Source: an uncultured bacterium (GTDB taxonomy: Bacteria > UBP6 > UBA1177). Taken from it: a stretch of DNA of 64,000 nucleotides. How positions within the stretch are numbered: the stretch's first letter is position 1; each line of letters starts with the position of its first letter. This document shows, piece by piece, positions 25,083 to 34,184 of this stretch. The notes below the pieces were generated by a model. The model saw nothing but the letters and a program-made list of their open reading frames with translations, made no database searches and was not told the DNA's origin. The translations under genes and the position numbers were made by a program. The DNA lies in contig CAJOFY010000018.1 in assembly GCA_905233945.1 (NCBI GenBank), forward strand, positions 35,222 through 99,221. The letters run 5' to 3'.

Positions 25083-27557
25083 ATGAGAAGGTTTTTGATT
25101 CCGGTTCTTGTTTTTGTCGCGGTTTTTGCTGTTTCGTGCGGCGGAGACAAAAAAACAAATAACGGCGGCAGCAGCGAAGAAGCGAAACCAGTTGCAGAGG
25201 TTTCGCAGGAGATTACGGCTGAAGAAGGGGGAAAAATCGAGGCCGAAACCAAGGACGAGGCCGTTTCGATCGAGATTCCGGCAGGAGCTCTTGACGAAGA
25301 CGTGAAAATCACGATGAAAATTTTCGATGCCAAAGGTTACAAAGGGACGGATGGGCTTGATGTAATCAGCAAAGTAGTCGAATTCGAGCCGAGCGGCATT
25401 GTTTTCAAAAAGCCCGTAATAATCACAATGAAAGCTCTCAAGGATGTAACGAACAAAATAATATCTGCTGCAGTTTACCGCGAATCGAAAGGGGAATGGA
25501 GTTACAGCGAAACCGGTGCAGCGGTAAAAATGACCGGACGCACCGAATCGGGCGACCCGATAATGACAAGCGCTTCGGGCGACCCCATCATGCTGAACGC
25601 ATCGGGTGATCCGATAATGACAAGCGCTTCAGGTGATCCCATCATGCTGAGCGCATCGGGCGATCCGATTATGGTTACAGCTTCGGGAGATCCAATAATG
25701 AATTCGGCCTCCGGCGATCCGATAATGATGACGACTGGTCACTTCACATCCTATACATTCGTCGTTGTCAAGCAGGAAAAAACAGATGATTCCGATGATT
25801 CCGACACGGCAGATGAAGAAATCATCGATAATGACGATAGCGACGCTGACACAGAGCCGGTCAAACCGGAAGAAGATACTCCTGTAATCAATGATAACGA
25901 CGAGTCTGAAGATGCCGATGACATTGATGCGGATATTGATGATGATGAAATCGACGACATTGATGATGATATAGATGATGACATAAATGATATTGAAGTC
26001 GTTGACGATGACGCCGACACAGACACGACGGAACCCGACAGCGACATTCCTGAACCAAGTGACACCGATACCGAACCGGCAGGACCCGACCCTTGTGCGG
26101 ACGATCCGTGCGAAGATATCGTCCATTCCGACGGCGTATGCAGTGTTAAAGCGGTTGACGGCGCGAAAACTTATGCCTGCGGCTGTGTTGCTCCGTATGC
26201 ATGGGACGGCTCGAAGTGTTCAAGTAGCTGCGCAAGTGATCCGTGTTCGACAGTCCAGCACTCGACCGGAATATGTTATCCGAAACCGGATGACGAATAC
26301 GAATGCGGCTGCGCGGAAAACTACTACTGGGATGGCTCGGCAAAGAAGTGTGACAACCCGTGTCTGGCAGATCCGTGCGGCAGTGTTCCTCATACAACTG
26401 GATGCGTTCCGGAAACGGGAACCGAATATGTCTGCACCTGCGAAGAGCTCTATGCATGGGAGGGCTCGACAAAGAAGTGCGTAAGCCCGTGCGATTCAAG
26501 TCCGTGCGCGGCATTCGAACATGCGACTTCCTGCACGGCGAAGGCATCTGATTTCTATGTCTGCGGCTGCGAGGAAGGCTTCTACTGGTGGGGAACGGTG
26601 AAAGGATGCACCGCTGAACAGCCGGTATTCGGCAGAATCTGCACTTCACAGCTTAAATGCTACGACGAAAACAGAGAAATTCCGTGTCCGGCGCCGGGCG
26701 AACCTTTTTACGGTCAGGATGCGAACAAGGCGCGTGAAGGTCTGTGCGCTCCTAAGAGTTTCACTATTGTGGATACCGGAATCGAGGATGAAAAAATCGT
26801 TCGCGACAACAATACAAGGCTTGAGTGGATGAAACGTCCCGATAGCGGAAGCTGGAGGTGGAACGATTCCAAGTCACACTGCAACGACCTTAGTTACGGC
26901 GGTTACGATGACTGGAGAGCACCCACTCCGAAAGAGTTTCTGACTATCGTTGACAACGACAAAAAAAATCCTTCGCTTGACATGAACTATTTTGATTATT
27001 CAAACGACTATCTATGGACATCCGCCAAACAGGCCAACCCCAACGACACGATGTACTGGGCTGTTGATTTTGATTCCGGAGAGCTGAAGCGTATTGCGAA
27101 CACCTCGAATATTTATGTGCGCTGCGTCCGCGGCGATACAATGCCCGAAAGTTCGTTTACGATTCCGGACATCTACGCGGAAGCCGAAGAAAAGATAGTT
27201 TTAGATACGCTGACCGGACTTCAGTGGCAGTATAACGATTTGGCCATCAGCGACATAGACTCTTTCTGGCGTAAAGCTATTGAATACTGCGAAAACCTGA
27301 CTTATGCGGGATTCTCTGACTGGAGACTTCCCAACAAGGAGGAACTCGCGACAATTGCCGATTACGGCAGATACAATCCGGCATCATCTTTCCCCGACAT
27401 AGCGAATGTCAATGATCTGCTGACTTCTACCACGATACCTGAAAAGACCTATGCCTCATTCCAGCTTTCTCTGCCGCACGGTGTTTTGGAAAGTTCGTGG
27501 TGGAAGACTGAGGGATCATCGACAACTTATCATGTCCGCTGCGTCCGTTCGGAATAA
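25083..27557 (+). CDS. Modular lipoprotein, paralogue of the preceding gene
   Basis: 824 residues, ATG behind GGGAGGG. Signal peptide MRRFL..., lipobox FAVSC with Cys19. Same order as the neighbour: ZU5-like domain (about 40-125, IEIPAGALDEDVKITMKI), seven ASGDPIM nonapeptides (about 157-220), Asp-rich linker (about 230-335). Then four EGF-like Cys modules (DPCEDIVHSDGVC, DPCSTVQHSTGIC, DPCGSVPHTTGC, SPCAAFEHATSC), a GQDA module (about 515-585) and two DUF1566-type modules with DDWRAPTPKEF and SDWRLPNKEEL. It probably arose by duplication; sequence identity is highest through the first 220 residues. Exported; function unknown. Confidence 0.85.
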   Translation: MRRFLIPVLVFVAVFAVSCGGDKKTNNGGSSEEAKPVAEVSQEITAEEGGKIEAETKDEAVSIEIPAGALDEDVKITMKIFDAKGYKGTDGLDVISKVVEFEPSGIVFKKPVIITMKALKDVTNKIISAAVYRESKGEWSYSETGAAVKMTGRTESGDPIMTSASGDPIMLNASGDPIMTSASGDPIMLSASGDPIMVTASGDPIMNSASGDPIMMTTGHFTSYTFVVVKQEKTDDSDDSDTADEEIIDNDDSDADTEPVKPEEDTPVINDNDESEDADDIDADIDDDEIDDIDDDIDDDINDIEVVDDDADTDTTEPDSDIPEPSDTDTEPAGPDPCADDPCEDIVHSDGVCSVKAVDGAKTYACGCVAPYAWDGSKCSSSCASDPCSTVQHSTGICYPKPDDEYECGCAENYYWDGSAKKCDNPCLADPCGSVPHTTGCVPETGTEYVCTCEELYAWEGSTKKCVSPCDSSPCAAFEHATSCTAKASDFYVCGCEEGFYWWGTVKGCTAEQPVFGRICTSQLKCYDENREIPCPAPGEPFYGQDANKAREGLCAPKSFTIVDTGIEDEKIVRDNNTRLEWMKRPDSGSWRWNDSKSHCNDLSYGGYDDWRAPTPKEFLTIVDNDKKNPSLDMNYFDYSNDYLWTSAKQANPNDTMYWAVDFDSGELKRIANTSNIYVRCVRGDTMPESSFTIPDIYAEAEEKIVLDTLTGLQWQYNDLAISDIDSFWRKAIEYCENLTYAGFSDWRLPNKEELATIADYGRYNPASSFPDIANVNDLLTSTTIPEKTYASFQLSLPHGVLESSWWKTEGSSTTYHVRCVRSE

Positions 27558-27614
27558 CCTTGCCTTTTTCCCTGTTACCCGTAACATTGCGCGTATTTGT
27601 TTTTTAGGGTCGGA

Positions 27615-27683
27615 ATGAAGAAAATTTTCATTGTTTTTGTGCTGATTCTAATCAGAATGTGTGAGAAATTTGCGGTGGAATAA
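27615..27683 (+). other. Possible remnant reading frame with signal-peptide-like start
   Basis: A 22-codon frame from ATG 27615 begins MKKIFIVFVLILI, like a lipoprotein signal peptide, and then stops. There is no good ribosome site. It may be the remnant of a lost gene, or chance. Confidence 0.25.
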
Positions 27684-27746
27684 TTGAAAAATAATCATAA
27701 AACAAATTGAATTTATATTGAAAAAAACGAGGGATTTAAGGGATTT

Positions 27747-30700
27747 ATGAAAAGAATCTTGCTATGTTTTTCGGGATTTTGTTTGTTGTTTCTGCTTGAA
27801 GGCTGCAGTAAAAAAGAATCAATCTACGATTCTTTTTCAGATGATGAGGAAAATGTAACAAAATGCGGCACTTTGGATGCTGAATGCTGTCAGAACCGGA
27901 TCTGTCACAACGGACTGGTCTGCGACATAAAGCTCAATATCTGCAAGGAAAAAGTCGGAGAAAGCGATACCGACGATGATATTCCGGAACAGGATTTTCC
28001 AGACGAGGATTTTTTTGAAGAAGATTCGGAACGGGAGGACTCCGGCGGCGACGACAACGATTTTGTTGAAGATGAGCCGGAAGATGACGATTCCGGTGAT
28101 GACGATCATATTCAAACTCCATGTGAACCTAATCCCTGCGTGTGGGTTGCAAATTCTACGGGGATATGCGCATTGGAAGAAAACGACGGATATTTTTGTA
28201 AATGTCAAACAAACTATACATGGAATCCGTCAACTTTAAAATGCGAAGCCGACACAAGAAGCGCGGAATGTCCGCCGAAGCCGGAAAACACAGTTTGGAG
28301 CGATTCCGAAGCAGGCGGCTTATTCTCGCAGACATGGAGTTCTTCAGGCTGGAAACCTGAAATTTCTGCTTCAACTTACAGCGAATCGGCTGAAATCTGC
28401 GCATTTAAATGTGTTTCTGAAGATTATAAATGGAACGGTTCCGAGTGCATAAACTTGTGCATGCCGGAAAATCCCTGTACCGGATTTGCAAATTCAACGG
28501 GAAACTGCACAACAATCAGTCCGACGGAATATTTATGCGAATGCAGCAGCGGATATTTCTGGTGGGGAGCTGAGACAGGCTGCACAAAAAATCTTAATCT
28601 CGGCAGAATATGCACAGCTCTCGACAAATGTTACAATAATTTAGCTCAAATAGAGTGTCAGAATCCAGGCGGAGATTTTTTCGGGCAGGATGTGCAGTAT
28701 GCGGCTTCAGGCAGCTGTACTCCGCAGGATTTTTCGATTGTCGAGACTGAAATTGAAAATGAAAAAATCATTCTTGACAACAATACAAATCTCGAATGGC
28801 TGCCGAAAATTCCAGAGGAGACTTATAATTGGGAAGATGCTCAAAATTACTGCAGCACCTTGGTTTACGGCGGATATGACGACTGGAGAGTGCCGATGCC
28901 GAACGAGCTGCTGACGATTTTTGTCAACGGTAAAGTCACTCCCGCTTTGGACAGGACGATTTTTACCGATATGCCGGAGCGCGGCAAACTCTGGTCAACG
29001 GAATACATCAAAGACGAGAATAAGGCGTGGTATGCAAGCATCAATTCCGCTTATTCTTATTTTGATTCAAAAGAGGAAAAGCTCAATGTTCTGTGCGTCA
29101 GAGGCAGAAAACTGTCTACGGCAATATTTTCAGTTTCGTCAAAAAACGGAGATGAGGTCGTTACTGATTCTGTAACAGGCTTGATCTGGCAAAAAACATA
29201 TGTCGAAAAAAACTGGCAGCAGGCACTGCAATACTGCGAAAGCCTGACTTATGCTGGCTACCGCGACTGGCGGCTTCCGAACAAAAATGAATTGAGCTCG
29301 CTTGTCAACTATGAGATTTACAACCCTGCGTCGGATTTTCCCGATATGCCGTCAAAAACATTCTGGACATCTTCAAGCAGCACGGTGCGGAGTTTCGCAT
29401 GGCGTATAAACTTCTTGTCGGGAATGGTCCACGATGACCTGTTTATCTACTCGGAAAACGGAGGTGTCGGTTCTTTCTATGAAAAAACAGCCACCAACAA
29501 AGTCCGCTGTGTCCGCTCGGAAATCTGCGGCGAAAACAAATTCTGGAACGGTTCGGAATGCGTTGCAGATCCATGCAGTTCAGAGAGTTGCGATAAGCCT
29601 CACTCTTTGGGAAACTGTCAGCCGAGAACAGATTCCGTCTACTCCTGCGATTGTGAAAGCGGGTATTTTTGGAACGGTTCAGCCTGCATAAATCCGTGCG
29701 ATACGAACTCTTGCGGAAGCGACCCGAATTCAAACGGAACATGCACGGTTATAAATTCTGAACTCTATTACTGCGGCTGTAAAAACGGATACGGCTGGAA
29801 CAACGGCAAATGTATGAAAAACTCGGAAAATTTGAATATCGGCAGCATCTGCACTGGGCAAACCATATGCTATAACAACGTAGAATCAGTGGCCTGTCCT
29901 GCATTGGGAGAAGATTTTTTCGGTCAGGACGCGCAATATTCCGCCTCCGGCAGCTGCACTCCGCAGAATTTCACAATCAACGGGGAGATCGAAAATGAAA
30001 AAACTGTTATTGACAATAACACCGGGCTTGAATGGCAGCAGGATAAAGCAGATGGAAGCTACACTTGGGCAAACGCATATCTCTACTGCGACAATCTTGA
30101 GTATGCAGGACATGATGACTGGAGACTGCCGAGTCCTTTGGAAATCATGACAATTTTAGAACGCAGCAAATATTTTTCATCGATAAACACACTTTATTTT
30201 CCGAAAATAAGGCAATCAGTTGAGGATTCCGGCGCTTTGTGGACATCCAAAAATTATATTGCGGATTCCCAGGATGCATGGTCTGTCTCGATTATTTACG
30301 GAAGCATCAAGCACAAATCAAAATCCACTCCTGGTTATGTTTTGTGTGTAAGAGGAGAGACGCTTCCGAATGCCCGTTTCGCCTCGTCCACGGTGAATGA
30401 TGACACTGTGATTTCAGATTTATCGACCGGTCTGATGTGGCAGAAAGAGTTTGCGACAGGCAAGACCTGGTACGAGGCACTGGAATACTGCGCAAATTCA
30501 GCTTATGCGAATCATTCGGATTGGAGATTGCCGAATGAAAATGAGCTTATATCTCTGTTGAATCACAATAAATCTGATTCTCCATACTCTGAATTTGACG
30601 GTTTGAACGGCGTTTTTTTCTCATCTTCAACCTATGTGACAAACGACGATTATGCCGCATTGTCAGTTAATTTTAACAGCGGCAACGCGGAAAATCTCTA

Positions 30701-31931
30701 TAAAACCACGAACGGCAGCGTTATCTGTGTCCGCTCGGATCTATGCGGCGAAAACAAATTCTGGAACGGTTTCGAGTGTCTGCAAGATCCGTGCCGTCCG
30801 GACAGCTGCTCGCTGCCGCATGCGGGAATCTGTCAACCGGAAAACGAATCAGCGTATTCGTGCAGCTGTGAATACGGCTATTTCTGGAATGGTTTTGCCT
30901 GCGTCAGTCCGTGCGACCCGAATCCGTGTGCCGGTGATCCGAATTCCGACGGTGTGTGTACCGCTTTCAACAGTGAAGTTTACTACTGCGGCTGCAACAG
31001 CGTCAGCAGCTGGAACGGAGGTTCCTGCAAAGAGTTTTCAAGCGCGATGACACTCGGAAACATCTGCACCGGGCAAACAAACTGCTATAACAATTCCGAG
31101 GTTTTGCCATGCTCCTCCGCGGGAGAGGATTTCTTCGGTCAGGATGCGCAGTTCGCCGCTTTTGACAAATGTACTCCGCAGAATTTTACGATTGTTGACA
31201 CCGGAATCGAAAACGAAAATATTGTTCTTGACAACAACACAAAACTGCAGTGGCAGCAGACGCCGTCTGAAGAAACTATGTTCTGGAAAAATGCTTATAT
31301 TTACTGCGATACCCTGAATTACGGCGGTTTTGACGACTGGAGACTGCCTAATCCGCTGGAGCTTTTAACTATCGTTGATAACAGCGGCGACTCTATGCCA
31401 GTAGAACCGCTTTACAGCAAAAAATTCTGGACTTCCAAAACATACGATACAGCTAATGAAGCTTATTATTTTAATGCTTTTTACCCAAGTTACAGAGGAT
31501 CAAAATTCAATAATTACAAAGTTTTATGCGTCCGCGGAAACGAAATCCCGAATGCCACCCTGTCATCTTCGACCGGTGACAACGGCGATGTGACAGTCAG
31601 TGATTCAAGAACCGGTCTGATGTGGCAAAAAAACTACACAACCGGTTTGACTTGGCTGGATGCCTTAAAATATTGCGAAAATTCAAACTATGCAGAATAT
31701 TCCGACTGGAGATTGCCGAACAGAAACGAGCTGACATCTTTAATAAACTACGACAGGATTGAAAAACCTATTTCAGATTTTCCCGAAATGCCGATTGCTG
31801 AAAGTTTCTGGACTTCGACTTCCATGCACAAGAGTACATCTTACGCTTATATCGTAATTTTCGGCTGGGGAGAGACAACAAACTACATTAAAAATAAAAA
31901 ACTCTCCGCCATTTGTGTGCGAAACAATTAG
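27747..31931 (+). CDS. Giant modular lipoprotein with six DUF1566-type modules in three pairs
   Basis: 1394 residues. The signal peptide ends LLEGC (Cys20). It lacks the ZU5-like domain and ASGDPIM repeats. After an acidic linker (about 70-125) and EGF-like Cys modules, it carries three copies of one super-module: EGF-like Cys units, a GQDA segment (FFGQDVQYA, FFGQDAQYS, FFGQDAQFA) and a pair of DUF1566-type modules (DDWR-x-P-x-P-x-EL then DWRLPN-x-NEL). The super-modules start near residues 280, 690 and 1100 and clearly reflect internal duplication. Codon use looks more A/T-rich than the neighbours, for example many AAA, TTT and ATA. A surface-exposed binding role is likely but not shown. 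Confidence 0.85.
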   Translation: MKRILLCFSGFCLLFLLEGCSKKESIYDSFSDDEENVTKCGTLDAECCQNRICHNGLVCDIKLNICKEKVGESDTDDDIPEQDFPDEDFFEEDSEREDSGGDDNDFVEDEPEDDDSGDDDHIQTPCEPNPCVWVANSTGICALEENDGYFCKCQTNYTWNPSTLKCEADTRSAECPPKPENTVWSDSEAGGLFSQTWSSSGWKPEISASTYSESAEICAFKCVSEDYKWNGSECINLCMPENPCTGFANSTGNCTTISPTEYLCECSSGYFWWGAETGCTKNLNLGRICTALDKCYNNLAQIECQNPGGDFFGQDVQYAASGSCTPQDFSIVETEIENEKIILDNNTNLEWLPKIPEETYNWEDAQNYCSTLVYGGYDDWRVPMPNELLTIFVNGKVTPALDRTIFTDMPERGKLWSTEYIKDENKAWYASINSAYSYFDSKEEKLNVLCVRGRKLSTAIFSVSSKNGDEVVTDSVTGLIWQKTYVEKNWQQALQYCESLTYAGYRDWRLPNKNELSSLVNYEIYNPASDFPDMPSKTFWTSSSSTVRSFAWRINFLSGMVHDDLFIYSENGGVGSFYEKTATNKVRCVRSEICGENKFWNGSECVADPCSSESCDKPHSLGNCQPRTDSVYSCDCESGYFWNGSACINPCDTNSCGSDPNSNGTCTVINSELYYCGCKNGYGWNNGKCMKNSENLNIGSICTGQTICYNNVESVACPALGEDFFGQDAQYSASGSCTPQNFTINGEIENEKTVIDNNTGLEWQQDKADGSYTWANAYLYCDNLEYAGHDDWRLPSPLEIMTILERSKYFSSINTLYFPKIRQSVEDSGALWTSKNYIADSQDAWSVSIIYGSIKHKSKSTPGYVLCVRGETLPNARFASSTVNDDTVISDLSTGLMWQKEFATGKTWYEALEYCANSAYANHSDWRLPNENELISLLNHNKSDSPYSEFDGLNGVFFSSSTYVTNDDYAALSVNFNSGNAENLYKTTNGSVICVRSDLCGENKFWNGFECLQDPCRPDSCSLPHAGICQPENESAYSCSCEYGYFWNGFACVSPCDPNPCAGDPNSDGVCTAFNSEVYYCGCNSVSSWNGGSCKEFSSAMTLGNICTGQTNCYNNSEVLPCSSAGEDFFGQDAQFAAFDKCTPQNFTIVDTGIENENIVLDNNTKLQWQQTPSEETMFWKNAYIYCDTLNYGGFDDWRLPNPLELLTIVDNSGDSMPVEPLYSKKFWTSKTYDTANEAYYFNAFYPSYRGSKFNNYKVLCVRGNEIPNATLSSSTGDNGDVTVSDSRTGLMWQKNYTTGLTWLDALKYCENSNYAEYSDWRLPNRNELTSLINYDRIEKPISDFPEMPIAESFWTSTSMHKSTSYAYIVIFGWGETTNYIKNKKLSAICVRNN

Positions 31932-31940
31932 GGAGCCGAA

Positions 31941-33833
31941 ATGAAAAAAACACTTCTCTTTTTTACACTTGTTTTCGCCTTTTCATTTCTTTTTGCCGAA
32001 ACAGAGGAAAAACCTGCGGAAAATACCCAACATACCGGACAAAACGTAGAGACGTTTCCTGAAACGTCTCCACATGAAACGTCTCCGCAGGAAACGCCTC
32101 AGAATGAAACTGTTGACAAACCAGCGGAACAGAAAACGAAAAAAGACGAAATAAAATGGAAATTCTATTCGAAAAACAAGGCACATGTCTTTATTGATGA
32201 AAAAATCATTGATGCAAAAACCCAGAGCGGTACAAGAAAAGATAACTACGCTGTGCTTCAGACTGAGGATTTCGGCGAGATTTCCTACAAAAACTACACT
32301 TTCGGAATCAGAAAGACGCTCCTTTTCTTTGCCGATAAGGGGCATGACGATTCAGTCAAGAATTTTGACTATGTTTACAGCGACGAACATTTCAACCACT
32401 GCTGGGAACAGTATCTGGACAGGCTTTATGCCCGCGGAAAGTGGAAGAATTTCCAGTTTACTGCGGGTGATTTTTACGAAAGCATGAACCGCGGAATGGC
32501 GTTTTCCATGAAAAACGACCAGGTTTACGGCGACAATTCAATACGCGGCGGCAACATTGCGGCGAATTACAACGGCTTTTTCATCAAGGCGTTCGGCGGA
32601 AGGGCGAATCCGCAGCTCCGTGACAGTGCGACTTTCAAAAGAATGAACGAGGCCGACGACTGGCTTGCAGGCATGGAAACGGGCTACAAGTGGAAAATTG
32701 CCGAGGCTGCCGTGCAGTACGGTTACGGAAATTACGGAAAATACAATCTGGTCGCGCCGGTAAAGGGAGCTTCAAACAAAACACAGCTCGATTCTGAAAA
32801 GGAATTTCATTTTATCGGAAGTTATTTCTCTCTGAAAAATCCGTTCCCCGGTTTTTCATTTTACTCCGGTGCGGTCTATGTGCCTTACGGAAACGAAACC
32901 ACCACAGAAAGCCAGCAGTACAAGGAAAACGATCCCAGAATCGAAAAAGAGAAAACAGACCTTCAGAATGCCGCAGCGTTTTATTCTTCAGCTCTTTACT
33001 ACTTCGATTTCGGCGCGAAGAAAAGCCGCCTGACGTTCAAGCTCGAAGGCAAAGTCTACAATAAATTTTTTCTCAACTACAACAGGATGGAGGACATCAA
33101 CTACCAGAAACGCCGTTATTTCAATCCTCCTACGCTGCTTCCGAAAGAACTTCAGATCGATAACGAGTTTGACACGTGGGCGGTAGGCGGCAGGATAAGT
33201 TTCAACGAAAACCATTCGGGGATAAAGTTCCACGCGGATCTTGTGAAGGGCGATTCTCTCGGCAACAGGAGCGCACTTCCTTCAAGTAAGGCAAAGACAG
33301 GTGCAACTCTCAATTATCTGGATGAAGATTTCTGGTACAGTGCGTTCGGTGCGGAGAAGGACTGGAGCCATGTTTCGCTTTCGGCTGGAGTCGGGTGGCA
33401 TACGGTCGACGGCAATTCAAACAGCAGAAACAGCCGCGACTGGATAATTTCATATCTTCACATCGGCGGTTTTGTCTCCGATTTCTCGATGAAACTCACG
33501 AACGACTACTATCACAAGGACTACTGGGTCAACGGCAATCCGGAAATGGACAATGTCCACGAACTCAAGACCGTTGCCGAAGTTTCGTGGAAATACAAGC
33601 GGACACACGAGCTTTTCGCCGCTGTCAAAAACACGACGTGGATCGAAAAAGACGGCAGCGGGAGCTATTCGCCCGATTTTTACACCGGTGGCTCGATTGG
33701 CTACAAATACAAATTCCTGAGAACTTACGTTTTCGGCGGTCTTGAACGCGGCGGATTTACCTGCGACGGCGGAACATGCCGCTATCTCCCGGATTTTAAA
33801 GGTGTAAAGGCCGAGATCGAGATAAATCTTTAA
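31941..33833 (+). CDS. Outer-membrane beta-barrel protein, DUF6029-like
   Basis: 630 residues, ATG 9 bases after the previous stop. Signal peptide about 1-20 (FAFSFLFA). Residues about 22-65 are a disordered Thr/Glu/Pro linker, part of which (ETSPH-ETSPQ-ETPQN) is encoded by a palindromic DNA repeat and 15-base tandem units. The rest is barrel-like with alternating strands; FTAGDFYESMNRGMAFSM and DNSIRGGNI recall DUF6029 / Bacteroidota-type barrels with a G-D-x-Y-E-x-x-G/N-R-G turn. The C-terminus GVKAEIEINL fits a last barrel strand. Adjacent to three giant lipoproteins, it could be their exporter or membrane partner (inference). Confidence 0.65.
   Translation: MKKTLLFFTLVFAFSFLFAETEEKPAENTQHTGQNVETFPETSPHETSPQETPQNETVDKPAEQKTKKDEIKWKFYSKNKAHVFIDEKIIDAKTQSGTRKDNYAVLQTEDFGEISYKNYTFGIRKTLLFFADKGHDDSVKNFDYVYSDEHFNHCWEQYLDRLYARGKWKNFQFTAGDFYESMNRGMAFSMKNDQVYGDNSIRGGNIAANYNGFFIKAFGGRANPQLRDSATFKRMNEADDWLAGMETGYKWKIAEAAVQYGYGNYGKYNLVAPVKGASNKTQLDSEKEFHFIGSYFSLKNPFPGFSFYSGAVYVPYGNETTTESQQYKENDPRIEKEKTDLQNAAAFYSSALYYFDFGAKKSRLTFKLEGKVYNKFFLNYNRMEDINYQKRRYFNPPTLLPKELQIDNEFDTWAVGGRISFNENHSGIKFHADLVKGDSLGNRSALPSSKAKTGATLNYLDEDFWYSAFGAEKDWSHVSLSAGVGWHTVDGNSNSRNSRDWIISYLHIGGFVSDFSMKLTNDYYHKDYWVNGNPEMDNVHELKTVAEVSWKYKRTHELFAAVKNTTWIEKDGSGSYSPDFYTGGSIGYKYKFLRTYVFGGLERGGFTCDGGTCRYLPDFKGVKAEIEINL
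32046..32107. repeat. GAGACG palindromic repeat inside a coding sequence, with 15-base tandem units
   Basis: GTAGAGACGTTTCCTGAAAC followed by GTCTC at 32046-32070 has the same form as the intergenic copies at 21124 and 24933. Its right half continues as 15-base units beginning GAAACGTCTC or GAAACGCCTC (32061-32105), read in frame as ETSPH, ETSPQ, ETPQN. Confidence 0.7.
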
Positions 33834-33850
33834 CTAAATTGAGTTTGAAA

Positions 33851-34183
33851 ATGATTACAGGCATCGGAACAGACATTGTCGAAGTTGAAAGATTCCGGGA
33901 TAAACCTGAACTCTGGAACCGTTTTCTTTCTCAAAAAGAGCTCAGCTATATCAATAAATTCAGAGTGAAAGAGGAGCATATCGCCGGATTCTGGGCGGCG
34001 AAGGAGGCTCTTGTGAAAGCGCTCAACAGAAAGGATTTCAACTTTTCGTCGGTTACTGTGGCGCACGATGAGAACGGAAAACCGTTTTTTGAGTTCGACG
34101 GAATTGAAATCGAGGGAAAACTTCATCTTTCGATAAGCCACGAACGTAAATTCGCCGTGGCGTTTGTTGTCTTGGAAAAATAA
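33851..34183 (+). CDS. acpS: Holo-[acyl-carrier-protein] synthase
   Basis: 110 residues, typical AcpS length. It transfers 4'-phosphopantetheine from CoA to apo-ACP. Motifs GIGTDIVEVERF (4-15, Mg-binding Asp) and GFWAAKEALVKAL (about 50-62, Mg-binding Glu and CoA-binding Lys) are complete; SISHERKFAVAFVV closes the fold. ATG 33851 is preferred over the TTG at 33839. The gene is convergent with topA, with one base between the stops and no visible terminator. Confidence 0.93.
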   Translation: MITGIGTDIVEVERFRDKPELWNRFLSQKELSYINKFRVKEEHIAGFWAAKEALVKALNRKDFNFSSVTVAHDENGKPFFEFDGIEIEGKLHLSISHERKFAVAFVVLEK

Positions 34184-34184
34184 G

